Source: Sialis fuliginosa
Taxonomy: Eukaryota; Arthropoda; Insecta; Megaloptera; Sialidae
NCBI GenBank assembly: GCA_961205875.1
Contig: OY540822.1
Span: 8,868,501-8,932,500, forward strand
Length of the DNA: 64,000 bases
Reading direction: 5' to 3'
In this document: positions 27,501-36,633 of the stretch, piece by piece
Position numbering within the stretch: position 1 is the stretch's first letter
Layout: the number at the start of each line of letters is the position of its first letter
Notes under the pieces: model-generated
Databases searched by the model: none
Seen by the model: only the letters and a program-made list of their open reading frames with translations
What the model was told of the DNA's origin: nothing
Position numbers and translations under genes: made by a program

Positions 27501-30500
27501 AATAAGGTCTTGCAGTTTAAAAATTTTCTTAAAATAATCCCTGCAGGGAGAGGGTCCCTGAAAAATAATTGTTCAAAAGGGGGTCCCTAGACTACATAAG
27601 TTTAAGAACCGCTGCTATAGTGTATTCTTAAACCTATTTTTTTCGTATTCGCGATTTTAATTGAAATAAATATATAAATATCTATTTTTATCTTCTCTAC
27701 ATCAATTCTGATTATTTTCGCCATAATGTCTGTCTGTCTAAACGCTATAAATCAAAAACGACAAAACATATTTGAAATAACAGAAAAAAATGTTTACAAT
27801 AAAAGTTGTAGGCAACGTAATTTTTTATGATTAAAAAATTTGTAAATTATATTTAAATTGATTCATAATAGAAAGTTTTTTGTATTATTTTTGTCCCAAT
27901 CTTTTTTATATATATTTTATCAACTAGCTCGAAACATGGGTGTACCCAGAATTTTGTTCAGAGAGGTGCAACATTTTTTTTAGAAATTGATTTGGGCGGT
28001 TTTTTAAGGCAAGCGTCTCCCCTCCTACCCCTCCCTAGGTACGCCCATTTCCAGAAAGATTTGTTTTCTTCAATTAGTAGTGTTTTCTATAATACATATA
28101 AGAAAGTTCCATGGAGAATATTTTTATTTTTAACATTAGATATACAAACCAGTCAAAAATTTGCGCTAAAGAAAGTTAAAATTTAAATTGAATTATCTAC
28201 TATTATTTATCATATCGTTTATAAAAATTTAAGTGAAAAATATAATTTCTTGTATTCTTGGAGCTCTTTTTTCCTACCCATTGCATTAATTGATTAAATT
28301 AACCCAATCGTGCCCAGTGTTACATATATGTAACAGAGCGCTTTTGTTAAGATTTTATGTTGCTGTAAGATTATTTTAATTCGAATGGGTTTGAAATCAT
28401 ACTTATTTTCGAGTATTGGCCTGAATACATCAACAATGAAATTACAAACGTTCTGGAGTTTTATATATATATATATATTTATATTTATATAATATATAAT
28501 TATAAAAAAAAACCTCGGTCATGATTGGGTTAATATATTTTTTAGCTAAATTATCAACCGGTCAAAATGACCGTTTTGGTAGAGATAGGTATACATCAAT
28601 TTTTGGTATGTCTATTGTTAATATCAGTTGTTATATTATTTTTTAGGACACTATCAAAATTAAAATGGATAAAAAATCAACTGCTGGAGAGTACGTGAAT
28701 GAGTCATATGACCCTGATTTTGAGCCTATCAAAACTTGGTATGTTTTTTACTTATTTTGATAAAAATATTTATTAATTTTGTGATTTTTTCCTAGCGTAT
28801 ATCTTCCTCAAAAAAATCATGCTGCAACAATTGTAACAACACTTGAAATGGATGATGTGAAAAAATCATATAAAAATGATTACGATCCGTACGAGCATAG
28901 AGAAATAGATAGGCCTACAACGTAAGTTAAAATTAATTTATTAATAAATAGGTGATTTGAAAAAATGCAAGTGCATTTTTAGCAGTTATTTGTTTCTCTT
29001 TACTGTGGCATAAACAACAATCGTGCATTTAAAAAAATGGGTATCGGGAGGCACAGTCGAGGGATTAACGTGAATACGTGGTAGTGGTGTTAAATAAAAC
29101 TCAGACTCATGGATTGATATTGATGATAATTTTTTCTTATGATTTGTACGAACATAAAAACAATTAATTAATTAATATTTACAAAATAAATATAATCCAA
29201 AATTTACTTTTCATTTTTTGTATTCAATTAAAAAACTTTAATTGAAAAATTAAAAACGTTACTTCGTAGAGAATATATTCTAATATACTGTTATTTTTTT
29301 CAATTCAATGAATTAATATTTACAAACAAAATCGTGGAAATAACGTAATTTACTTTTTTTTTGTTCAGTTAAAAAAACTTTAACCGAAAAATTAAAAACG
29401 TTACTTCCTAGAGAATATATTCTAATATACTGGTGTTTTTTTCAATTTAATTAATTAATATTTATAAGCGCATCGTGCAAGTACAAAATTTAATTTTTTG
29501 TTGTTTTTTTATAATATTAAAATCACTCATTAAAACTGGTTAAATGTTTTGATTTTTACTTGTACCTCGTAGGTCTAAAAGGGATCTATAATTTTAGATC
29601 AAAACCTGCTCTGAGTGTCGAGATATATTGATTTTAAATTTACGCTAGCGCACAAAACTAATCTCAGCGCGTTACATAAATTTTCTGAAATGCCCACCCA
29701 GACCCTTGAATATATTGTAGTAAATTTTTTTTCAGTCGCAGATTAAGAAGGAGGGGAATCACCTCAGGTGCCAAAAAAAGGGTGCAAAATTAATTTTTTC
29801 GGGGTGCTAAATTTGACCTAACTACGAAAAAAAAGTCATTCACTTGCAATTGAAAAGTGGGGGGGGGTATAGTGTTTACCTAACATTCCGCTTCAGGCAC
29901 CAGCGTTCCTAAGTCCTTCACTGCTTGCACGTTTTGTCAATCTTTTGAGTGTTCTTCACAAGTTCCTTTGCCATGAAAGAAATGCTACTCTGTATTAATA
30001 TTTTTATTTTATACTGTGATGTAGTTTTATTAGAAAAGTAAATGATTTTGTTTATTTTGTTCTTGTTATTGCTTCAACAAATTTATTAGTTTTCTTTGAA
30101 AAGGATACACAGTTGATTGTGTTGCAAATTCTTTGATATAATAACATATCTACCACAATTGAGTGTGTCACTTTATTGCATCAAAAAGATGGGGATTTGA
30201 AACATACATACGCGTGTATATTTTTCCAATAGAACTCCTGCACTGCATCTTGTATAACAAACGACATATTGTCTGAGAAGTCAGCAATAGAAATAAATTC
30301 ATTTCTTTAAAAAATTATGTATGTCTGGACATACACAGGTGTATGCTATAAGGGTTTTGAAGTACGTACCTACGTGGACTGTTTGGAGCCACTTACAGAT
30401 ACATTTTTGAGTTACATAAAAATATAAAAATAGTGTCATATTCTACTAATTGAGATCTACATTTTGACACCCCACTTGCCTAAATATACAAATAAAAATT

Positions 30501-33500
30501 ATCAGTTCTATGGCGCCCCTCCCTATTTCTCAAAAATTTGAATTGGTATTATTGGGTTTAGTATTTGACGTTGGTAGTCCCACCAAAGCCATGTCCAAAA
30601 AGTTAGCCCCCCCTAATGCTTATTTTTAGTTAATTTTATGTGCAATCGTTTGATAGTGTTTGATAGTCTAATATTATCGTTTGATAGTTATTACTTTAAT
30701 TAGTATTCATTAAATAAATTTTATAAAAAAAGTTAGCCCCCCCACATTTGATTATTGAGTTTATTTTAGGTTGACAAGATTACTTTTTATTTAAAAATGT
30801 TTGATAGTACAAGCTTATCGTTTGATAGTCGTTACCTTCGAAGATTTTTAACATTTTTGTTAAACTACAATTAAATATTCAAATTTCCCGCGTTTAAGTT
30901 AGGTTAGGTTAACTGTCCCTGTTTAAGTTGGATAATTTCTGCTAGGTTAGTTTAACTGTCGATCACATAGCTTCTCGTATCTTCGATATTGCGAGGAAAC
31001 AAAACACAAAATAAAGCAATCCGCCATGTTAGATGGAACACCAATCAGAGTAAATGACGTCACGGCTAAGTAAACATAATTTTTGTTTCATTAATATCTG
31101 CACTGTTTATAAATTATTTTGTGGTTTTAAATTATCAATTTGCTCAGTTTTGTGTTACCAAAACTAAAACCGAGAAACATTAGCGATGGAACAAGGATTT
31201 ATTATTGTGTGACGTCAAAAATGCGCCATGACACCTACGAGCGTTTTGGCGTCAAATTCAAAATTAGTTTTTAAGTGATTTTTTATTTTCTGTCTGTCTA
31301 TTTAATCAAACAATTGATTTTTTTTAGAAATTCCGAAACGTTGCTTCATTTACTCAAAGGTAGTTTGGGAACTGGAATCCTCGCAATGCCCAACGCGTTT
31401 TTCCATTCTGGATACATCGTTGGGACAGTTGGGACAATTATAATTGGTTTACTATGCACCTACTGTATTCATCTGTTGGTAACATCGCAGTATATTTTAT
31501 GTAAAAGGAAAAGGATACCGGCAATGTCGTATAGAGCTACAGCGGAAGCTGCGATGATGAATGGTCCCCCTATACTAAGAGCAACTGTACCATATGTTGG
31601 GTAAGAATTAACAACCTATGTATATTATCTGCCATTTTTACTTACTTTTACCCCTATCGACCGTGAATGTATAACTTATACTAAAATTGCTGAAACTAAA
31701 AATACACAAAATATAAAAAAACAAAAACACAGTTTCTCTGTTTTTCCAGTAGTATACTAAAATTGAATAAGTACTGGCACCAGTCTTAAACGTTTTAAGA
31801 ACAAAAACTTTTTGGAATTGATGTGCTACTTTTTTGTAATTCTCATTAACTCACGTGGATCTTGGATTCTGGGTGTAAGCCGCGTCGGTTTGGTCGTGTT
31901 ATCGGTCAACGTTTCGTCACACATTGCAGTGGACATTTTCATCACCCAGAAGCCATGATCCATATCAAGATCACCGCGGAAGCCTCAAGTTGTATAAAAC
32001 AATTACCTCTTCATTAATCAATTTAACTACTAAAATCCGCAAATATAGTTTGGTTTTTAAATAATAGCCTTTTATTTTGTATATGTTTTTTCTCCAGTAA
32101 TGAACAACGTAAAACTAGTATGAATACCCAGTTATGGACACTTGTTAATAATAACAAAATGATTAGTACTTAATACACAAACGTTACAAATTAAAAAATC
32201 ATAAAATTTAAAGCATTACACAAGAAAATACCCTTTTTTGATAGTGTGCCGAATCGCGATAATCACTATTTTTAAACAAAATGATCAATTATTATCAAAA
32301 TAGTTGAATGTATATATGTAGATTATGATTCAGTAATGACAGTCATCAAATATCAACAAATATTTCTAATTCAGTACATTTAATTTTAAAATGTTCAACA
32401 CTGGGGTATTGTTTAAGGATAGTGCCAGTACATTTCTTCTATATAATCACTATTTTTAAACAAAATGATCAATTATCATCAAAATAGTTGAATGTATATA
32501 GATTATGATTCAGTAATGGCAGTCATCAAATATCAACAAATATTTCTAATTCAGTACATTTAATTTAAAAATGTTCAACACTGGGGTATTGTTTAAGGAT
32601 AGTGCCAGTACATTTCTTTTATATAATCTAAAGTAATAGTTTTAATTTTCGCAATCTACTAAAACTCAAAATTCGCCAAAAAATCCATGACATTTAATAG
32701 TATGTATCTATACTTTCTATTAATACTTTCACTGTACTCCTATTTTGAACTTTTAAAATATTATTTTTTTATTTTTGTCTTTCTATATAAAATTAAATGA
32801 AAGTTTCTAATGAATTAGAGGTTAATATAAATTATTTATTTGATCAAAATTCCAATTTACATATAAAACCATATATACATTATTATGAGCATTTCCAGTA
32901 GTTTAAAAAAAACAAGGCGCTCGAATATTGCTCTCGATTTTTTTTCTGAAAATATATATCAAAAAAACGTGATTCCCGAAAAATTTTCCCCCCGTCCCTT
33001 TTTTTGGCCGAATTACGATTTTCTAAACTTTTGAAATCAAGACTAATTTCAAGAATACCTTTTTTTTCGAAATGTTCCTTATTTTGCATATTATAGGGAT
33101 CATTTTCTTCGTTTTTTATTGATCTTTCATTTAAAATTAGTTTATTTACCAAAACATTGAGTTTTTTTTATAAAAATAGTCGATTTTGAAACTGCCGCTA
33201 AAAATGTTGACATTTTTCAATTTGGTGAAAATCTTTTAAAGTTACGCTTGTTTTAAGATGTCTTATTTTCAAAAAAAACGCTATATTCACACCCTTAAAT
33301 TTTTTTTCTCCATACTCCAAATTGCACTAAATTTTGGCCAAAATTTTTTTTTTTATCCTCAAAAACTTTTTTAACTTCCCAACTGGAAGTTATTGTAATC
33401 GGTACGAAAATCAAAAATTTAAACATATTTGTATGTTTCAAGGTCACTATAGTATATTTACACTATTTTCAGAAAGATGTATGTGCTTGTCATTTTTTAC

Positions 33501-36500
33501 GTGCACGAAATCTCACAAATAAAAAATGCTTTTAACTTCGTTGGGATGCCAATCGAAACGTCTTGACGTGAATATGATCTGAAAAAAAGGATTTTTCATA
33601 AACATAGATATTAAAAAAATATTCACATAAACTATATGGAAACAATAAATAATCAGTATTCAAGTATTTATAATCATACTATGTTGGAAAGTTGATTGTG
33701 TGGACCTAAAGGGTCTCACCCCAACCCAAGACTTGTTTCATATTGAGCTCCTAAGTGAGATATAATTTTTATAAACACCAAATTTGTCGTGTATTAAACA
33801 TAACATAATAATTTACAAGAATTTCCAGTGTTTCTAAAATGCCGGAGCTTCTGATAATCGAATAAAAATATACCACTTAATTCGTTATAAAATTCCCTAC
33901 AAGCCATTATTACATTTATTTTTTATTTATTATTAAATAAATACGAAATCGATGTACAAAGTTTTTATTTTTTTGTAGGTTTTGTAATTAATCTAAAAAA
34001 ATTAGACCTATATAGATTTGTAACAAAATTTGCAACTCAAAGAATTATTTTTATTTGCAGACACGTTGTGAACATTTTTTTGCTGATTTATCAATTGGGA
34101 ATTTGTTGCGTTTACGTTGTATTCGTTGCTGCAAACATCAAGAGCGTATGTGATAGGTACACCGATGAAGACATCAATATACGAGTGTACATGCTGTGTC
34201 TTCTATTACCATTGATTTTAATAAACTGGGTGCGGAATCTGAAGTTGTTAGCGCCGTTTTCAACCGCCGCAAATGCCGTGACTGTTGTAACGTTTGGTAT
34301 AATATTATATTATATATTTAGAGAACTTCCAACGTTCGATGGTAAAGAACCAGTTGGAAAATTGGAACATTTCCCGCTTTTCTTCGGAACTGTTTTGTTT
34401 GCTTTGGAAGCTATCGGAGTGGTAAGTTCAAAATAACCAAATAATTTTTTTTAATCCATACATAAATATGTTCTCTGGCCCAGGTTATAGGATATATTTT
34501 GTTACAATTGGTAGAATAAAAAGATCTAAAATAATTCTACTGTATTTTTCAAAAATTATTATATTAATTTTATATTACAATAGTTTTTACTTAGACTATG
34601 CACGGTAGAAATTTTATCTAATCTACGAGTTTTTCAGATAATGCCATTAGAAAATGAAATGAAAACACCAAGATCGTTTGGTGGACATTGTGGTATTTTG
34701 AACATTGGTATGTTTACTATAATTATCCTTTACGCTGGAATGGGATTAACAGGATACATGAAATACGGAAGTGAGGCAGAAGGATCAATTACATTAAACC
34801 TTCCTAAAGATGATATGTAAGTTTTAAAAATATTATTTATAATCTAATTGTAAGTATATACGTGAAAATAGAAAAAATTAAAAGGAAGTAAATGAAACTT
34901 ATATCATTCGAAAGGTACTGCAACATAGATGTGGACACAAAAAAATCATGTGTGTATGTTGCCGTTAAGGCAGGTAAAATAAAATTAACATACACACATG
35001 ATTTCCCCTCTCGCTGTTTGTTTATTTTCCTTCGCATCGTTCAATAACATACGCTAATACGCGGGAAAAATAAATAGTTTTGGGTTTCTGTCAAACGTAG
35101 AAAATGCCAAATCAATTCGCGTTCAATAATAGTGTTTTTATTTGGAAATGTTTGTTGTAAATAATAACTTTTATGCTTAATAATAGAAAATTAAGTAAGT
35201 TTCCAATTTTTAATTTATTCATTTTGAATTACAGTTAGGATTTTGCTTATTTTTGTCTAAAACTAAAGGGAAAACTATTGTTGTTTTAAGTAGGTTTTTA
35301 GTAGGTGAACATCGAAAATTGTCGTACCTTTTTTTTGTATTTATTATAAAAGGAAGAGAATGGTTAGGTTAGGTGTATGTTGCCGTTAAGGCAGGTAAAA
35401 TATTGGTCGAATTTCGACTATAGGCGACACTACTTATAGATACCTATGTAACGAAATTTATTATATTAATATTTACAGAATATTTTGCCACGTTTTTTAT
35501 CCAGTTTTCAATTTTTTATAATTCGCAGACTCGTCCAAGTTTTGAAGATTCTCTTGGCTTTAGCTATATTTATAACACATGCTCTACAATGCTATGTGGC
35601 GATTGAAATATCCTGGACTGAATATCTATCGGAAAAACTTGGCAAAAGTTTAGTTTGGGAATATGTTATCCGAACAGGAATCGTCATTTTTACTTGTAAG
35701 TACATTTTCGTTGAAACTATTTTCTTGCAGATTTTGAATTTCATCTTATAAGGGAAAGGTGCAACTGAGTTCAAAGCTGACAGATATGTCAAATACTTCA
35801 GTTGTATTAGATGGAATATAACAAATATTATAACTGTATACATTTTTTATTATTGGGTTTTATTCCGCGTTGTACCCTAATGTCACTTGACGTTTCGACC
35901 AACATATCTGACAGTTCTCTTTAAGTTTTATGAAATTTTCGCGTACGCGTGGTATGTAAAAACTAAAAACCAACAGTATTAAAACAGTGGTGATATTATG
36001 AAAATTATTTTGTACGGTCAAAGTCGCCAACTGTGTTACAATTAGTTGAAGTATCACTGCTCTAAATTATATAGCTAATCCATAGATACTAGTACAAAAT
36101 CAATACCCCATTTGAGAGTGCTTACAAGCTAGCAAATTTTGCGAGCTCCTTTATTATACCGGACATAAGTTTGTGATAAAAAATCAAGTACACCGATTTC
36201 CAAGCGCCGGGCAGATGGCATAATTATTCGGGTTCTTACTGATCTCAATGACTTCTCTGTAGAGTCTAGGCCAAAATTTATGGGATCGGGCCAAGAATGA
36301 GGGAGAAAAAGTTTATACAATTGAACAACCGTGAAAGTCTACGTTCGAGAATATAATAATGTTTTTCTTTCAGTTCTCCTTGCAGTAGCCATACCAAATT
36401 TAGAACTTTTCATATCTCTATTTGGAGCACTTTGCTTATCAGCATTGGGGCTGGCCTTCCCAGCGATTATTGAAACTTCTACGCAATGGTATTTTGTAAA

Positions 36501-36618
36501 AGGACCCCGATTTGCTTGGATGATTACAAAAAATGCATTTTTAGTTATTTTTGGACTCCTAGGGCTTGTAGTAGGTACCTATACAAGTCTACATGAAATT
36601 ATTAAAACATTCCAATAG
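18498..36618 (+). CDS. SLC36 proton-coupled amino acid transporter (pathetic/CG1139-like), 8 coding exons
   Basis: This is a multipass membrane carrier of the amino acid/auxin permease family. Insect members co-transport small amino acids with protons at plasma or lysosomal membranes and influence TOR-dependent growth. The coding segments are 18498-18539, 28647-28738, 28796-28921, 31328-31600, 34061-34421, 34638-34816, 35529-35695 and 36374-36618. All junctions are GT/AG and phases match, giving 1485 nt (494 residues plus TAG), a usual length for the family. Residues 1-87 are hydrophilic and cytosolic in type. The family signature GSLGTGILAMP is at 98-108, LENEMK at about 302-307, and GSITLNLP just before exon 7. 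About ten or eleven hydrophobic helices fill the rest. There are no stops or frameshifts. The choice between pathetic and CG1139 orthology cannot be made by eye, so no symbol is given. The N-terminal exon is the least certain part. Confidence 0.93.
18680..20897. mobile_element. 2.2 kb hAT-like element built around a giant hairpin
   Basis: The ends CATGGGCGTCCGC and GCGGACGCCCCTG are flanked by a perfect 8 bp duplication TATATATG (18672-18679 and 20898-20905). About 18800-19440 and 19500-20055 are inverted copies of each other, the left arm carrying an extra block of about 120 bp. The segment 20140-20560 belongs to family H. No transposase frame is seen. Confidence 0.85.
21371..21563 (-). mobile_element. 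Foldback retroelement-like family A, copy 3
   Basis: A perfect 12 bp duplication ATTGGAAAAATA flanks it (21359-21370 and 21564-21575). The complete end (CAAGTCTTGAGGCTTCC) is on the left here and the right is truncated, so this copy is inverted relative to copy 1. Confidence 0.85.
21848..22548. mobile_element. PIF/Harbinger-like non-autonomous element
   Basis: Terminal repeats GGCTATGTTCCGATATACAC are perfectly inverted at the right end. TAA duplicates flank it (21845-21847 and 22549-22551), the 3 bp size and composition expected of PIF/Harbinger. The interior has no usable reading frame. Confidence 0.85.
24076..24713. mobile_element. Mariner-like foldback element, family C copy 1
   Basis: The ends TACAGGATGATTTACAACTA and the near-inverse at the right are joined by long inverted arms meeting near 24395. 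TA at both ends suits Tc1/mariner-type insertion. A longer relative is at 45449-46501. Confidence 0.75.
25927..26552 (-). repeat. Family D fragment, copy 2
   Basis: It matches one arm of the 13096-15769 element, from the ATCGATATGGAGAATCATAC end to GGAACATGGAAGTAAAAA. Confidence 0.75.
27152..27614. mobile_element. hAT non-autonomous element
   Basis: The ends CAGTGGCTTTTAAACT and AGTTTAAGAACCGCTG are inverted and flanked by a perfect 8 bp duplication CTATAGTG (27144-27151 and 27615-27622). The middle (about 27390-27510) has imperfect internal repeats of about 50 bp containing GGTCATTGCA. Confidence 0.92.
28303..28529. mobile_element. piggyBac-like MITE
   Basis: The ends CCCAATCGTG and CATGATTGGG sit between TTAA copies (28299-28302 and 28530-28533). 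TTAA targets with CCC ends are diagnostic of piggyBac. It lies about 110 bp upstream of transporter exon 2. Confidence 0.88.
28647..28738 (+). CDS. SLC36 transporter coding exon 2
   Basis: The exon encodes the hydrophilic segment beginning DTIKIKMDKK and ending ESYDPDFEPIKT. It has a TTTTAG acceptor and a GGTATG donor, and ends in phase 2. It lies between a 10 kb intron and a 57 bp intron. A Met codon at its seventh residue is an alternative start. Confidence 0.8.
28796..28921 (+). CDS. SLC36 transporter coding exon 3
   Basis: The exon encodes the end of the cytosolic N-terminal tail, including NDYDPYEHREIDRPTT, the typical acidic lead-in to the first membrane helix. The acceptor is TTTTTTCCTAG and the donor GTAAGT. 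It enters and leaves in phase 2. Confidence 0.9.
28922..31327 (+). other. Transporter intron 3
   Basis: It contains a dispersed repeat at about 29020-29745 with a tandem internal duplication, and a block near 30960-31010 that matches 51370-51405 in reverse. Otherwise it is AT-rich, with a short TTAGGTTAGGTTAA run near 30898. Confidence 0.6.
29020..29745 (-). repeat. Dispersed repeat family E, inverted copy with internal duplication
   Basis: It matches 8170-8720 in reverse. A unit of about 175 bp is tandemly duplicated (about 29160-29335 and 29335-29515), each containing AGAGAATATATTCTAATATA. Confidence 0.7.
31328..31600 (+). CDS. SLC36 transporter coding exon 4 (helices 1-2)
   Basis: The exon encodes NSETLLHLLKGSLGTGILAM and the second helix region with GLLCTYCIHLLV. 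The GTGILAMP motif is the family hallmark in the first helix, at the substrate site. It is flanked by a T-rich acceptor and a GTAAGA donor, and ends in phase 2 after VPYVG. Confidence 0.95.
31768..32632 (+). mobile_element. Transposon family B, copy 4, with insertion and duplication
   Basis: It begins AGTACTGGCACCAGTCTT and ends AGTGCCAGTACATTTCTT. A family A element is inserted at 31857. The last 184 bp are duplicated in tandem (32261-32444 and 32445-32632), so the terminal repeat occurs twice. Confidence 0.8.
31857..31994 (+). mobile_element. Foldback retroelement-like family A, copy 4
   Basis: It has the same halves as the other copies, from GGATCTTGG to CCTCAAGTTGTA, with two bases missing near the right end. 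No clear target duplication is seen. Confidence 0.75.
32880..34020 (-). repeat. Dispersed repeat family M, copy 2
   Basis: It matches blocks of 1700-2560, partly inverted, and stops about 40 bp before transporter exon 5. Confidence 0.6.
34061..34421 (+). CDS. SLC36 transporter coding exon 5 (central helices)
   Basis: This is the largest exon (361 nt). It encodes several hydrophobic helices, including IYQLGICCVYVVFVAANIK, the loop DRYTDEDINIR, NWVRNLKLLAPFSTAANA and FFGTVLFALEAIGV. The acceptor is TTATTTGCAG and the donor GTAAGT. It ends in phase 0. A dispersed repeat ends about 40 bp upstream of the acceptor. Confidence 0.96.
34638..34816 (+). CDS. SLC36 transporter coding exon 6
   Basis: The exon encodes IMPLENEMKTPRSFGG, a helix containing ILYAGMGLTGYMKYG, and GSITLNLPKDD. 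The LENEMK and GSITLNLP blocks are conserved in SLC36. The acceptor is TTTTTCAG and the donor GTAAGT. It ends in phase 2. Confidence 0.96.
34943..35004. repeat. Perfect 18 bp hairpin in transporter intron 6
   Basis: AAATCATGTGTGTATGTT at 34943-34960 is exactly inverted at 34987-35004. The 29 bp at 34952-34980 also recurs in direct orientation at 35373-35401. Confidence 0.85.
35529..35695 (+). CDS. SLC36 transporter coding exon 7
   Basis: The exon encodes ILVQVLKILLALAIFITHAL followed by QCYVAIEISW and the start of the next helix (EYVIRTGIVIFT). The acceptor is ATTCGCAG and the donor GTAAGT. It ends in phase 1. Confidence 0.95.
35890..36165 (-). mobile_element. Truncated copy of family J inverted-repeat element
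   Basis: It matches 41689-42020 in reverse, keeping one end (TTATACCGGACA) and lacking the other. It sits in transporter intron 7. Confidence 0.75.
36374..36618 (+). CDS. SLC36 transporter coding exon 8 (C-terminus)
   Basis: The terminal exon encodes the last two or three helices, including VAIPNLELFISLFGALCLSA, LAFPAIIE and LLGLVVGTYTSLHEIIKTFQ, then TAG. PNLELFISLFGA and the GTY-S-EII tail are typical of the family. The acceptor is TTTTTCTTTCAG. A tandem repeat array begins 16 bp after the stop codon. Confidence 0.96.
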
Positions 36619-36633
36619 ATTGTACATCAATCA

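Larger units (their letters stand above)
18540..28646 (+). other. Transporter intron 1 (10.1 kb)
   Basis: It starts with GTAAGT and ends with TTTTAG. It holds a 2.2 kb hAT-like hairpin element, a foldback element, a Harbinger-like element, a mariner-like inverted repeat, a foldback family fragment, a second hAT element and a piggyBac-like element, each listed separately. Stretches such as 22560-24070 and 24720-25920 are AT-rich with no feature I can name. Confidence 0.7.
31601..34060 (+). other. Transporter intron 4
   Basis: It holds a transposon at 31768-32632 that carries a foldback insertion (31857-31994) and an internal 184 bp duplication. A long repeat (32880-34020) follows that matches 1700-2560 in reverse or foldback arrangement. 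Little unique sequence remains. Confidence 0.65.

Noticed and set aside
27387..27590. 67-codon Lys-rich frame
   Set aside because: It comes from internal imperfect repeats of the hAT element at 27152-27614.
30898..30911. TTAGG-type runs (also at 35361 and 63512)
   Set aside because: Only two or three units each. They are too short to indicate an interstitial telomere.
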